Source: Diphasiastrum complanatum (Eukaryota > Streptophyta > Lycopodiopsida > Lycopodiales > Lycopodiaceae). Taken from it: 64,000 bases of DNA. The position numbers and the translations under genes are program-made. Each line of letters starts with the position of its first letter. Within the stretch, counting starts at the first letter, position 1. The notes beneath the pieces are model-generated. The model saw only the letters and a list, made by a program, of their open reading frames with translations, did not search any database and had not been told where the DNA came from. Positions 45,741-58,092 of this stretch are shown here, one piece after another. The stretch lies in assembly GCA_029204225.1 (NCBI GenBank), contig CM055098.1, positions 49,290,277 to 49,354,276 on the forward strand, in the 5' to 3' direction.

Positions 45741-47029
45741 TAGTATCCCCCACCAAAACTGGTGGTGCTCCCATGACACTTCGTGAGAATCATAATTTGG
45801 CTCTGATTAGCCTCACTTTGGACTTTTATTAGATGGTACTGGGCTTTTTCCATGAATTCTAGATGCGGCTCGTTGAAATCTCGTGCATGTGAAAAAAAAA
45901 CATTTATGGGCCTCAGACAACCAATTTGATGTTGTCCACATAATGAAATTATGCTCCTAGGTTCCACCCAGCATCGTCGCACGGTAGTATAGTCTAGCTA
46001 ATGGCAGTTGATTGGAGACTTTGTCTAATGCCATAAGAAGATTTTGATCAAAACACAAGGTAGGCAAACAATTGTCCCTTTGCATAGAAATTGAAGCCAA
46101 ATTAGCCAGATCTTTTGCAAAAATGGTTGACTTTCTAACAATCGGATCTAGTGAAAAGAGATACTCCTAGGCATAGGCTTGGAGAGTTCTATGAAAATCC
46201 ACCGATATCTTCCAACTGAATGCTTGATGGATGATTGGCCAGTTTGGTGTGTGGATGGTGATTTTATCCAAAGCAACACTGCAATCTTTCCAACGATTTC
46301 TTTGTGGCACAGGCACGTAATAAGGATCGATCCACAACTGACTAGAACTTGCCACGTAACTCCTTATGAAATCTAGAGGTTTTTTCAAATATTGTTTTCT
46401 CCAGGGGGGTTGCTCACCCAATGCTAGCAGCTTATCTAATTCCTTTCATGTTTCGATTTCAGAAGTCTTGAATTTCACAACTCAGCTGCCTCGCTATGAT
46501 TCATGGGGATCATGTTTAAGAAAGTTCTGAATTTCTTTCTCAAGGCTGATTGGTCTTTGAAAAGTGGAGTGGCCGTTCCACTTCTCGTTGAGGGCCTCAC
46601 TTCTTAAACCGGAGGTGCTTGTGATGGATCAACGTCCAATTTTTCAATGCTCGAATCATCATGTCCCTGATCTTGCAGTGATGGCAAAAAGGTTGGCATG
46701 ACCGACATGTGTATTTGTGGAGATGTTTGAAGGATGGCAGCCACTCACTGTTCATATTCCTTTATGATCGCTTTGACTTGGCTAACTCTACAGCAGCTTT
46801 GTCTTCCAATTCGTCGAACCTGGCTTGGAAACCTAATAGGGCTTGTTTGTAGGTCTCAACTTTCTGAAGCAGATAGGTTATCTCATTTTGAGAGACATGA
46901 TGCTCTGCTACAGGAGTGTGAAGCAAATTATCCCACTCTTCCGCAACAACATCCAATTCTTTTAAAATATGCTCTTTCTCTAATTGGGCCATATCCAATT
47001 GGCCTTGAAAAAGGGACTTTGAAGACTTT
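45741..47029 (-). pseudogene. Unidentified coding remnant, coiled-coil N-terminal part
   Basis: On the minus strand, 46762-47034 encodes a heptad-rich helix (LEKEHILKELDVVAEEWDNL, VETYKQALLGFQARFDELED). Further on, 46421-46050 reads NRWKDCSVALDKITIH, WPIIHQAFSWKISVDFHRTL and, past a stop, EYLFSLDPIVRKSTIFAKDL. It looks like one decayed protein but I do not recognise it. Its N-terminal end fuses directly to the truncated LTR at 47030. It may be a gag-like or captured host piece. Confidence 0.35.
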
Positions 47030-47669
47030 TTCAATCACTGAGATCCAAAATCATCTCTTGATCTTTGGTTATGAATGACAACGCAATGAGCACCACTGGC
47101 AATGTAGAAAATCAACATCTACTTGATGAAAGCGATGCAAACTCAACAAGATCTTAATTAAACATCAAATATATGAAATAATGAAGTTGTTTTCCATACA
47201 ATAACATTACCCTAATAGGTTTCACACGTGTGGATCCAAAACACAACAAAACAAAGCATTCTACACACAAGATTGCAAGATATCATCACTATAGTGCACC
47301 AATGGATAGACGAACCCAAGAGAACTCATGTATAAGCATGAAATGAGATAAGAGAGAGAGAATCATGTTCTCCCATGCTTGTACACTATTTATATCAGGT
47401 CTATGCCCTATTTTGAATGTGGTTTTCCTCCATAGAAACGTCTAGGTCCAAAACCCTACTCACAATATGGACTAGATTCAATGTACCAATCATTCGAATT
47501 TGAATGGGTCCAAACTCGCCTACTTACTTTCTCTCACTTTTCAAAAGTGGTAATTCAAAAACATTTAGACTAATATAACTTTGAAATATTTATCTCTAAG
47601 TCTAAAATGCAAATTGGCCTCAATGGCCAATTAACCAAAATATGACTAAACTAGGTGATATTTCTCACA
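47030..47669 (-). repeat. 3' LTR of a minus-strand copia element (C7)
   Basis: It begins at 47669 with TGTGAGAAATATC after the polypurine stretch GAAGAGGGAG (47670-47679) and matches the plus-strand LTR at 63211-63860 through most of its length, including the 'actatttata' TATA region. Its far end is cut near 47030. Confidence 0.8.
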
Positions 47670-47679
47670 CTCCCTCTTC

Positions 47680-48720
47680 AACTAGTTTTGCATAGTTTTA
47701 ACCATAGAACTTTGATCCAGCTTTAGAATGATCTCCATACTAAGTACAAATCTCCTTTATAAAGTTCTAAAGTAATTTCTATAATTGATATAGAGAATAG
47801 TGTCCAAATTGAATGTTTCACTATCTCTTACATTAATTTTACACATCAAGATGTAACTAGAACATGAAGAACCAAATAGATTGTAAATGAAATGATTATG
47901 CCATGCTTCCAACTCTAAACTCTCTGGAAAATAATAGCAACCAATCATTAAATGTGCGTGATGGCCACTTGCTTGTTTGTCTCCTCCATCTTTGTCCTTT
48001 CTTGATATGTCTCCACCATAAAACTCCATGAATGAGCCTCCATCTCCATCTTGCCACAAAATATCATCAACACTTGATGACTTGGCCATGAATGAGAACC
48101 TCCATAAGCTTCATTTCCATCAAAAAAACCAGCCAAGAATGCTAGTACAACTCCAACAATAAGATATTGCAAGACAATGTAGCTAGTTTCACCATATCTT
48201 GACAATTTGCACACATTCACTTGAAATGGCTCAAACATGAGATAGATCAAGTAAAGTAAACTTGAACAACACTTCCTTGCTGTTATTTTGACCTTCCTTT
48301 AGTCTTCAAACACCTGCAAAAATATATCCGAAAGATCTTTGCCATTTGACCCTCCTTTGCTGCTCTTGACTAGCTCCAAATTGCCACTTTCCCTTTTGTG
48401 TTGTTGAAGCCCTTTGAGATCAACCTAATCATCTTCCACTTGACCATCAAAGCCATTGACTAAGACCTCTTTTCCAAATCCATTAGCTTTTGAAAAACCA
48501 TGAGAACCAATATCCACTTGCATAGCATCGTCTACACAAAGAAGATTCTCTAAAACATGTGAGTAAAGCAAAGTGAGTCACTTCCACTTGTTTACCTTTT
48601 TTATCATATGTGAGACTAGATGGCTTTTGTCTTTCCCTTGAGGATCTTCTTAGAACTTGACTTGGAAAGGCATCTCCACCATCACCATCCAATGTCATGT
48701 GCCAAATCTAAGCAAATAGC
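47680..48720 (-). mobile_element. Interior of copia element C7, mostly non-coding
   Basis: A block matching 55413-55680 lies at 47757-47900. The only clear protein trace is VLRRSSRERQKPSSLTYDKK (48600-48660), the linker that follows integrase in copia elements (compare 61885-61960). Integrase, RT and RNase H are otherwise gone, so this is an internal-deletion derivative. Confidence 0.6.
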
Positions 48721-48779
48721 AATCACAATGGAAGTAAAGCTAAGAGCAAGAAAAGTACAAGCATTCAAGATAGCATATC

Positions 48780-49228
48780 CATAGAAAGCTACAAACAATG
48801 AGATCTCAATGAAATCACATTAGCAATGAAAAGAAGAGTACAAAGCAATGGAAATGAGCATGGATTCATGTAGATAGGGCACATGAGACCTAGCAATGGA
48901 GATCCCTATGGCTCACATTCACAAGGAAGCTAGAAGCTCTCACTTGCAAATGAGCCAAAAGATTCACAAAATGATGTCTCTTGCCTAGTTATAGACAATG
49001 CTCTTACTTAACTTAACTTAACTATCTTGAGAGATAGTTAGCCCTTGTTAAGTATTATTCTAACTACATTGGCCCCTTATTAGCCTATTATCCTTATTAG
49101 TTACTTTGAAGGGCCTAAAGAGGGAACCGCCTTGTTCTTAAGGCTAATAGCTTCTTTTTGGGCTTACAAAGCTTACAATGGATGTTATATTGCCTTAAAA
49201 AGCATTGATGTACTAAAAGTACATGACA
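48780..49228 (-). repeat. 3' LTR of gag-only gypsy element G1
   Basis: On the minus strand, 'aagtagggggag' (polypurine tract, 49229-49240) follows 'gaggacaaaaatgttt', a context usual before gypsy 3' LTRs, and the LTR starts TGTCATGTACTTTTAG at 49228. The low end is not defined; part recurs at 1-155. Confidence 0.6.
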
Positions 49229-49240
49229 CTCCCCCTACTT

Positions 49241-51775
49241 AAACATTTTTGTCCTCAAAAATGAAGACGCTTGTTTGATCAGCTTGATCGTCTCGGTTAA
49301 GTCGTTATGATGGAGGATGTGTCGTCGTAGAAAAATTACTGCGTCATTACAGATCCAAAGCTGTCAAATTGAATCCATTTTGCTAGCTTCAGAATGCAAT
49401 CCTTGTTCCCATGAAGGAAAATTGATGGTCGAAGAAGAGTTTGATGAAGCACCATATTGCTTGTTGGCAACCAATCTATATGGAATGGACAGAGTGAATC
49501 ACCACAATATCCTCTTTTGTCTGCTTCCTCGACATCATAACAAATTGGATTTATCCAATTCCCTTGGATTCTTGGTTTTGTCTTGCATCTGGCTCTTCTC
49601 CCGTAGCTGGCAATCCATGTTGTTTAACCAACTTGATGAAGAACATTATAATTCTTCCATGAGCAATGGTAGTCATGAATTGTTGTTCAAATACAAATGC
49701 TCTATACAAAGTAGTTGGCATGAATATTGAAATTTGGTCGTATGGTGAAACGTAATTTGGGCATACTGTTGACCGAAATATATTTTTTCAAATTTGGTCA
49801 ATACCTCATCCATAGGTGGTTGTGAATATTTGACCTGATTGACCTCAAAAATGGACTCTTGTCTCGAAATATAAAATTTGCAGTTGCCCATATAAATCGT
49901 TGAAGCATCAATCCCAAATAGTGAAAATACATTCCAAAGTTGAAGTAGGGATTTGACGTTTCAATTGTTCCAAATAACCATTGATGAACAATCATTGTTG
50001 ACATTACTCAATTGAAGATTGATCACATTAGAGTCCACTGAGCAATGTAAACCTCTCCAAAGAAACCGATATAGATTGATGGCATATTTTAAAATCAGCT
50101 TCCTATAGAGTGTTGGTTGACTGAGAGAATATTCCAAATCATTATTCACATCCATACATTCCAAACATGCACATGAACTACATATTGGTTTTAGATTCTA
50201 GAAAATCCATAGGAGTAAGGTTCTCCAACAAAAGCCGCTTGAAGCTCTTGACTAGTGAATCCATGAGACGTTGAACAATAATCCAAAGTATTGATACAAG
50301 TTGAATTTCTCTAGAATAATGAATTTTCTTCATTTCTACCGGTATCCATGTTGAATACCTCATACTCCCTTAGATCATTGTCAAAAATAAAATTATTCTC
50401 AAAAGCTCCCATATCAATTTGACATGGTTCGTAGATCGAATCCTTATAATAACCACTCAATTCCAAATCACGGAATATTGGTGTCATATAGTCCTCAATC
50501 TGAAAGTTTGGTGAATGCCTTGATCGACTTTCTTCGAGCTTAGAAATATTCCCAATATAACGATCCACAGTTGCTTGTTCATTGACTAGATTAAGGCATT
50601 GATGTAGGTCAAGTTCCGGACTTTGATGCTTGAAGTGAAACTTTAAAGGATGTTCAATTATCTTCACATCCTGATCTGAATCTTGACCTTTGTCTGAATT
50701 CTGATTTTCACCATCTGTTGTTGCAATTGTGTCTGGATCTGGGCCTTCACTCTCGTCGTCACTTTGCTCATCTGACTCATTGATGGGATCATCTTCATCT
50801 TCAAAAGTTTCTTCCCTTTCATTCACATGCGGTTGTCGATCCACTGATGCTTTAGTGTATACACTCACTTTATGAATCTGCATCTTCATTTCCTCAAACC
50901 ACTTGGATTATTCTTCTTTCCTTTCAGCTTCCAATTTAAGCCTTTGTTCTTGTTGCTCATACTTTAAAGCATATTCCATAGTTTTCCTTAATCAGAACCC
51001 AGGCTGGAGAGAAGTAGTTTGTAGATAGTTTCTTGAGGTTGTAAGCCATATATATATCATTGTACAAGATATACTTCTCCATACTTGAAAACTGGGACCA
51101 TTTGTTGGAATTCTCTATTGTACTCAGCAACTGTAGTTGTCTGGTCCAAAGAACACCATTGGATGAAGTCAAATCGATTGAAGATCTATCTACAAACTCT
51201 TTTGAAAGTTAACCAGTTCTCAAAAAGAAAGTCATGAACGATGTTTCGCCATGACTGAACACATCCTTGGAAACCCGATGAGGCAAAGAAAACCCATACT
51301 ACTATCATCAATACCTCCACTATAGTAAAAGATATAATCCAAATCTTCTAGCTAACTGTCTACATTAATGGAGTGAACGCTTCCATCAAAGGTAGGACTA
51401 ACGTATTCAGACAGTCGTTGGTTGTAATAATAAGGTTTTCGTTGAGCGGTGACTTTACACCATTTTGATAAGAGAGTACAATCATCATTATAGAGATAAC
51501 ATCTACACCTTCCGTAGTTGTCTACGACATCTCAAGAATGTAGTAGAATGGACTTCGTTGACTCCTAAGTTATCAGCTATCAGAATTATTAATTTGTGTT
51601 ATCAATTATCATCCTCATTACAACTTCCACAATGGTTTTTTACAACATTTTGAGAAGGTAGTAGAACGGATGTCATTGACTCCTATGTTATCAACCATTA
51701 GAAGTATTAATTTGTTTTACATCTAAAAGTTACAAGATTTTGGCTCATAGTAGATCTCAGATACTAATTTACCTG
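49241..51775 (-). mobile_element. Gypsy-type element G1: gag without pol
   Basis: At the 5' side (high coordinates) is a capsid trace: WCSLDQTTTVAEYNREFQQM (about 51095-51160) and VFKYGEVYLVQ then YIYGLQPQ. Downstream, 50311-50889 is a 192-residue acidic frame (EREETFEDEDDPINESDEQS) of unknown function; further frames (49673-50164) read as protein but match nothing I know. The 3' LTR follows only about 2 kb after gag, leaving no room for protease, RT or integrase. A degenerate primer site may lie at 51757-51775 (revcomp TTAGTATCTGAGATC). It is a non-autonomous element. Confidence 0.6.
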
Positions 51776-51803
51776 TTGTCACCCTTGATTCTAGTGACAT
51801 CAT

Positions 51804-52095
51804 GGGCATTCATACCCACCTAGGTCAAATGATCCAGAATATGATAGAGGGGAAATTAGCTATGGAGAAGCGGATATAAGATCTGGGCTAAGAGAATACA
51901 CTGATAATCCAAAAGCTGATTCAAATCAATCGGGAGCTCTAGATAGAGAAACAACACGAAGCAAGTCAGAGGCCAACCTCAAAAAGGCCAAGCAACATGA
52001 AGATGACTTGGAGGATTATGTGGCAAATCTCCATAAAGCCTTAATAAATTCTCATGACCAAGTAGATAAAGTCGTCCAAGATGGCAGGCAGCAGG
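51804..52095 (+). other. Open stretch of 97 codons with no known match
   Basis: Reads PPRSNDPEYDRGEISYGEAD and later a charged helix (SEANLKKAKQHEDDLEDYVA). It ends with TGA formed by the first bases of the adjoining LTR. No ATG at its start; it is probably an exon or gag fragment interrupted by the copia insertion at 52096. Confidence 0.3.
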
Positions 52096-52563
52096 TGTGA
52101 AAAATATCAACTAGTTTAGTTATATTTTGATTAATTGGCAATTTAGGCCAATTTGCATTTTAGACTTAGAGATAGGTATTTCAAAGTTATATTAGTCTAA
52201 ATGTTTTTGAATTACCACTTTTGTAAAGTGAGGGAAAGTAAGTAGTTGAGTTTGGACCCATTCAAATTTGAATGATGGTACATTGAATTAGTCCATATTG
52301 TGAGTGGGGTTTTGGACCTAGAAGTTTCTATGGAGGAAAACCACATTCAAAATAGGGCATAGACCTGAGGGTACTGTTATTGTATGGACAACAACTTCAT
52401 TATTTCATATATTTGATGTTTGATCAAGATCTTGTTGAGTTTGCATCTCTTTCATCAAGTAGATGTTGATTTTCTACAATGCCAATGGTGCTAATTGTGT
52501 TGTCATTCATAACCAAAGATCAAGAGTTGATTTTGGATCTTAGTGATTGAAAAAATATTCACA
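52096..52563 (+). repeat. 5' LTR of copia C4
   Basis: TGTGAAAAATATC to TTCACA, followed by the primer site. It matches 63211-63860 but lacks about 180 bases of the middle, including the TATA-containing part, which accounts for its 468-base length. Confidence 0.85.
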
Positions 52564-52577
52564 TGGTATTAGAGCTT
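52564..52577 (+). other. Primer-binding site, initiator-tRNA-Met type
   Basis: TGGTATTAGAGCTT directly after the LTR, one base off the copia standard TGGTATCAGAGC. Confidence 0.75.
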
Positions 52578-53144
52578 GTGTTTTACATTATTGAAGGATC
52601 AATCATATTTAGCAAAGATTTGGAGGAGTTACCAATTCTAGAGTGTGCTAGATTGATTTCTACTAAAAATTCAAGCATTTTGCATATGTAGAAGTAGGTC
52701 AAAACTCAATTTAGGTTTATGAACTTGAAGTAGGCCGATTTCACAAGTGTCTTATTGGGTTTGGCCTATTTTTATTGCACTAAGAAAGCTTCATTGGATG
52801 CTACAAATCTATATCAAGTTTTTGGTAATTGCATGTAGAATTTGGATGATTCAATTTTTTGTGATTTTGTCAAAACCCTAATTTTGTTTGGATCTCTATT
52901 TTTTGATTTGATGGACTTCAAAATAGTGTGTTTCAATATTAGGAAGTGGCAAGATTCATTAGATTGTGGGTGGATCATAGGTTGATCAAGATTTTTTCAT
53001 TCTACAGATTTGCTAGTTATAGTGCTAGAAGAGAATTGAGAGGTTCCATATCTTTGTGATTTCTTTTTGGAAACATTTGTTGTTATTCAAAAGAGTTCTT
53101 TGTGCATTGGAACAAGTTGAAAGAGAGAATTAGGTCACTTCAAC

Positions 53145-54880
53145 ATGGCTACAAATGGAGCTTTTATGTTGGAGAGTAATGATAGGCTTACCTCATCGAA
53201 CTACTCTACATGGAAGGTGAGAATGGAATCACTTCTTGAGATGCATGAGTTGATGGACATTGTTGTGGGAGTGGAGGAAAGACCCCTGATACAACAAGAT
53301 GAAATGAGGTATGACAAGAGAGCTAAAATATTTTACACATGATCAAGATGAATGTTACCAATGAGCGACCCTTGAGGAGATTGGTAAGTGCACATCATCT
53401 TTGGAGGCTTGGGAAGCTTTGATACAAGTCTACATCTAGGGTACTAACCCTAAGAAGACAACTCTTTCAAAGTTTGCAAAAGAAACAAGAGAGTGCTCAT
53501 GCCTTTGTATTGAGAGTTGAAGCATGTAATGATGAGCATTGTGGATTTGCAAGCAGTGTTGGGGAATGAAGATTATAGGCTTCAAGCAAGAGGTGGATCT
53601 ACATCGCCATCTCATGATGGAGAAGAGGCTATGTTCATCAAAGGAAAATTCAAGGGCAAAGGGAAGAGCAAATGGTCTAAAGGACAACATCATGGTGAGT
53701 CTTCTTCTTTTGATAAGAAGAAAGATAGGTCTAAATTGAAGTGCTTTTATTGTGGCATTACAGGACACTTTGCTAGTGAGTGCTACAAGAAGACGAGAGA
53801 TCAAGAAGAAAAACAAGGCAATCACTTTTGATGAGGATGATATTGGTGATCAAAACTCAAATGATGATATGTCTTCTTGTTTGCTAACCAATGATGGAGA
53901 TATTGATCCATGGTGGATTGATAGTGGAGCAAGCTTTCATATGACATGTCACAAAGAGTACTTCACTTCTTTGGTGTCTTACGACAGAGAAAATAAGGTC
54001 ATCAACATGGCCAATGGTGGTAAAGTTGTTATCAAGGGCATTGGTACTATTCCTATTTTTCTCTCATCTACAAATAGGAATGTTTATTTGAAAAATGTTT
54101 TGTTCATTCCTTCCATTACTAAGAATGTGCTTAGTGTGTGTCAAATGGTTGACAAAGGGTTCAAAGTGAAATTTGTTGGTGATTCTTGTTTGGTCAAAAG
54201 GAATGGGGTCTTGATTTCTCAAGGCAAGAGAGAAAGTGAGCTCTACAAACTTGATGGATTTTTTGGTTCTAAACATGGTGGTTTGAAGGCAAAGAAGCAA
54301 GTAGGTAAGTTTTGTTCAATGTCAAAGTCACAAAAGTTGTCTTATTCTAGATCTAGCTCAAGATCTAAGATGCATTTTCATTTAGTACATTTGGATTTGC
54401 ATTGTACTAGTTCTTTGAGTATTGGAGATCAAAGATGTGACTTGGATTGATGACTTTAGTAGATATTGTTGGACTTATCTTCTAAAGTGTGAGGATGAAG
54501 TATTTGATGTCTTTCTCAAGTTCAAGAATATTGTGGAGGGTCAATTCAACATGAAGATCAAGTGCTTAAGTTTGGCAAATGAAAACCTATCAAAAAAGTT
54601 CAAAAAGATTTGTGTGACACATGGGATCAAGAGGGAGCTTTCAAACTCAAATGTTCTATATGGTGTGGAAGAAAGGAAGGTCAATCTTTTTGAAAGAGCT
54701 AATTCCATGAGGGTGAATGTAGATCTTCCTAAGTCATTTTGGGGTGAAGCCTTGATGTGTGCTAACTTTGTTTGCAATAGGTACTCAAATGAAGACTTGG
54801 ATGGTAAGAGTTCATTTGAAGTTCTTTTTGGTAAGAAGCCAGGGATGGAGTGTGAAGGATTTTAGATCATTCAAGATCCA
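53145..54880 (+). mobile_element. Ty1/copia C4 gag-protease-integrase remnant
   Basis: Gag starts at ATG 53145 (MATNGAFMLESNDRLTSSNY, YSTWKVRMESLLEMHELMD). The knuckle is intact (CFYCGITGHFASEC, 53743-53784). Protease follows in frame: WWIDSGASFHMTC (53911-53950). GAG-pre-integrase lacks its usual HxxxH block; the integrase core (TWIDDFSRYCWTYLLKCEDE, 54440-54500) continues to WGEALMCANFVCNRY and KSSFEVLFGKKPG, then stops near 54880. Frames shift at least at about 53335, 53520, 53810 and 54430. RT and RNase H are missing; an inverted LTR lies next door. Confidence 0.85.
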
Positions 54881-54952
54881 ATCCAAGTCCCAAATCTTTG
54901 GTTACAATAAGGAGCAAAGCCAAAACATAAAATATGTTTGTTGTCCGTACAA

Positions 54953-55412
54953 TTACAGTACCCTACTATATGTCACATGTGTGGAACCGAAAATAGCAAT
55001 AAATGATCATTCTACACACAAGATTGCAAGATAACACCAAGATAGTGCACCAATGAGTAGTAGAACCCAAAGAGAACCATGTATAATGATGAAATGAGAG
55101 ATAGAAGAGAGAAGATGTGTCTCTCCACGAGTTACATCCTTTTATAGAGTTTCCAAACCCTATTTGGCCACTTGGCTTTCCCTCCAAAATGTAAACCCTA
55201 CTATTTTTGGGTCTAGATTCAATGTACCCAAAGTTCAAATTTGAATCTCTCTCAAACTCAACTACCAACTTTCCCACACTTTCCAAAAGTGTTTATTGAA
55301 TGTATTTTAAACTAATATAACTTCAAAAAGTTTATCTCTAAGTCTAAAATGAGTTTTGGCCTCTTATTGACAATTTACCAAAATGTGACTAAACTAGTTG
55401 AAATCTCTCACA
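54953..55412 (-). repeat. Inverted LTR related to C4/C6
   Basis: It starts at 55412 with TGTGAGAGATTTCAAC after polypurine GAAGAGGGAG, and follows the C6 LTR pattern with more divergence. It is cut near 54953, about 70 bases from the end of C4. Confidence 0.75.
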
Positions 55413-55690
55413 CTCCCTCTTCAACTAGTTTTGGCATAGTTTTGACAATAGAACTCTGATCAAACTTTAGAATGATCTCCATCCTAAGTATATATCTTCT
55501 TTCTAAGGTTCTAAAGTATCTTTCATAATTGATATAGAGAATAGTGTCCAAATTGGATGCTTCACTATTTCTTACATCAATTTTGCACATCAAGATATAA
55601 CTAGAACATGAAGAACCAAATAGAATGTGAATGAAATGATTCCTCCCACCAATTTTCAAGCATTTGGATAAGAGATGCAAAAGTTATTGC
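55413..55690 (-). mobile_element. 3' end of a minus-strand copia element
   Basis: Similar to 47670-47900, the corresponding part of C7 (shared words 'ttcataattgatatagagaatagtgtccaaat'-like in pieces). It is non-coding sequence before the 3' LTR; the rest of the element is absent. Confidence 0.55.
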
Positions 55691-55699
55691 ACTTTTTCC

Positions 55700-56277
55700 A
55701 AAAGCTGTCAAAATAGGTGACTAAAATTTTGCCTTCACTTGATTTGAATTTTTCAGATTTGATCCGAGTTTTAGTTTCTAGTTTCTGTCCATAGGATTTT
55801 AAAGCATTTTCTTAGCTTGGATCTGATTCATATGTTTAGATTAGTATCCAGAAAGTTGTGACAATTCTTGATTCTTAGCTCTAGTTTTGTAAGTTTTCTT
55901 TTTTTTTAATTTTCAGCCCTGTTCTATTGTTAATTTGACCTATTAAATCACATTAAATCATTGACTTGATACTATATCCTGATAGAGCTTGTTGTTAGCT
56001 TTTTAGAGCTACTGAGTTTGTTTCAATTGGATTAGTATTGAGAAAGTTATGATCAAATTTGCGGAGATGAGTCAGAATTGCCAGAATTTTGAAATTTTTT
56101 TGTGGATTTTTTTAAGTGAGAGAGAAGCACTTCAATATTTCAGCTTTGAAGTTTTGTTTCTGTTGTAAATTTTTTTCGAATTCTTCATTTTGAGGATTTA
56201 TTTAAAAAAACCTAACTTAGCCTAACCCTAACTACCTACAGCCCTAGCCTACGTGACCTAGCCTAGCCTAACCCTAA

Positions 56278-56280
<3 letters not shown>
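55700..56280. other. No gene recognised
   Basis: T-rich sequence. The last 80 bases contain 'cctaaccctaa'-like words (56205-56275) resembling telomere repeats but irregular and too short. Confidence 0.35.

Positions 56281-56348
<68 letters not shown>
56281..56348. repeat. (TC)n microsatellite
   Basis: About 34 pure TC units. Confidence 0.95.
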
Positions 56349-56353
<5 letters not shown>

Positions 56354-56588
56354 GGCGGAGATCGCGATCCAGTTATCTCAATTGTCCATCACCTTCCAAA
56401 ACCATCAATTGTCTATCATTCCCCTCTTCAATCCCATGACCACAGAACACAGAATGGTCTGTAAATCCAGTTTGCTCTATCAGCTCAATCAGATTACAGG
56501 GACACCTCGCCTAATCTCAGCATGCAGAGCAAAGTATCGCAAGGACTTAACTCCTGAAGCCTGAAGGCAAAGGTACCAAAAGCTTCAC

Positions 56589-56822
56589 TCAAGCTCCCTC
56601 AAAAAAATCATGGTTATCAACAAAAACCGTTTTCCATCCATCTGGATCCAAGCAAGCTGTGATTTTAGTACTAATCCCTGGCAAAGGTCCAGGCTCTCGA
56701 GTTATTTTCCCACCAGATATGCGGATTGCCTCAGCAGTCTTATACACATCACCGGTGCTTATAGTAATCTGCGCATAGCCATTTCCTTTGTCATATTCTG
56801 TCACACCATAATTCAATCCCAT
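56589..56822 (-). pseudogene. GLX1-like: Glyoxalase I (lactoylglutathione lyase) C-terminal fragment
   Basis: The minus strand reads NYGVTEYDKGNGYAQITIST, DVYKTAEAI and ITREPGPLPGISTKITACLD followed by PDGWKTVFVDN, which is the second half of the second VOC domain of two-domain plant glyoxalase I. The family ends DFLKELE; here a run of seven T (56608-56614 region) shifts the last codons to DFFEGA, and one T fewer would give the usual ending. Everything upstream of NYGVTEY is missing and no intron interrupts the piece. It may be a truncated retrocopy or a captured last exon. Intact enzymes convert the methylglyoxal-glutathione adduct to lactoylglutathione; this piece lacks the first domain and cannot. 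Confidence 0.85.
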
Positions 56823-57053
56823 ACTCCACAGACTCGCCTTCCCTCAGAGAGAAAGCACATTGGCAAGCTGCGATCTGTAGCTGGCTGATTGCTTTGATTT
56901 CTGAGATTTTGATTGCTGCAACCTGTAGCTGGCCACTGATTTCTCTGATTTCTTAGAGTCCGATCTATCCTACAATGTGGGTTTTGGAAGTCATCCGACC
57001 GTGAGGACTCCTGCGGCGCCTACAGTGGGTTTGCCAGCTCTGGAACTTGCCAT

Positions 57054-57194
57054 ATGCCTCTCTCTCTAACCGTCGGCTACTCCCTCTCTCTCTCTCCATA
57101 TGTCTCTCTCTCTCTCACCGTCGGCTACTCCCTCTCTCTCTCTAAGCATCGGATACCCCTCTCTCTCTCTCTAACGATCTCTAACCGTCGGCTA

Positions 57195-57235
<41 letters not shown>
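57054..57235. repeat. Compound TC-rich repeat
   Basis: TC tracts alternate with the unit 'aaccgtcggctactccc' (57069, 57117, 57186 and variants). It forms an imperfect minisatellite of roughly 45-60-base spacing. Confidence 0.7.
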
Positions 57236-57689
57236 AAATGCGTCGTTAGAGATTTTCTTTTTCTAAATTACGTCGGTTGAGATTTTTCCTTTTTTCTCTC
57301 TCTAGCCTGATCCATTCTGTTTTCACAAAAAAATTTGACGAGCAACAGATTTAAAAAAAAATTGCCGACAATCTTCGGATTTCTGATGGTTCTTTCTATT
57401 CTTCTACGAGCACAGGAATGTTTCATGGATTCCAAAACTTTATTGAATTCAATTTTGACTTTTCTTTAACCCCTTAATTTTAAGTTGTTTAAATTCAACT
57501 TACCTTTCATTCTTTAACTCTAAGTAGCTTTTTTGTTTGAGCTCAAATCCCAGTGCTATAAAAACAAAAAGTAATCAAAAAGATGAGCCTGACACTGCTA
57601 ATTATTAAAATTGTGTCACTATTACTTTTCAAAAAAAAAAATTCAAGACCCCTTTTTTAAGTCAGTGTTTTCATTAGAAATTTTCAAAG

Positions 57690-57969
57690 CTTCATATCTC
57701 GTGATATCTTGCAGTTTTGTGTGTAGAATGCTCATTAAATGCTATTTTCATATCCACACGTGTGAAATACAGTAGCTTAATATTTTTGTATGGATGGCAA
57801 CATTAGCTTATGTTTTTATTGATGTTTGATCAAGATCTATTAGAGTTTGCATCTCATTCATAGTGTAGATGTTGATTTTTCTACATTGGCAAGATTGGTG
57901 ATTTGTTGTCTTTCTAAACCCAAGATCAGTTTATGGATTTATATCTTAATTGATCTGAAATTCTTCACA
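57690..57969 (+). repeat. Solo, truncated copia LTR end
   Basis: It matches the last part of the 63211-63860 LTR ('tgtgtagaatgct', 'tccacacgtgtgaaa', 'gatgtttgatcaagatct', 'gtagatgttgattt') and ends TTCACA at 57969, but no primer site follows. Confidence 0.65.
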
Positions 57970-58092
57970 TAGTGCGCTATGAATTCTAACAAAGAGAGAG
58001 CTCTGACATGTCAAAAATGTCATAAGTCAAATAAGAACTCCAACGGGATACACACATTCCTTGTGCAACTCATCCACCAAAGATGACAAATT

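Noticed and set aside
57054-57235. CRISPR-like array (regular TC units with short spacers)
   Set aside because: Units are low-complexity and irregular, the genome is a plant, and no cas-like gene exists.
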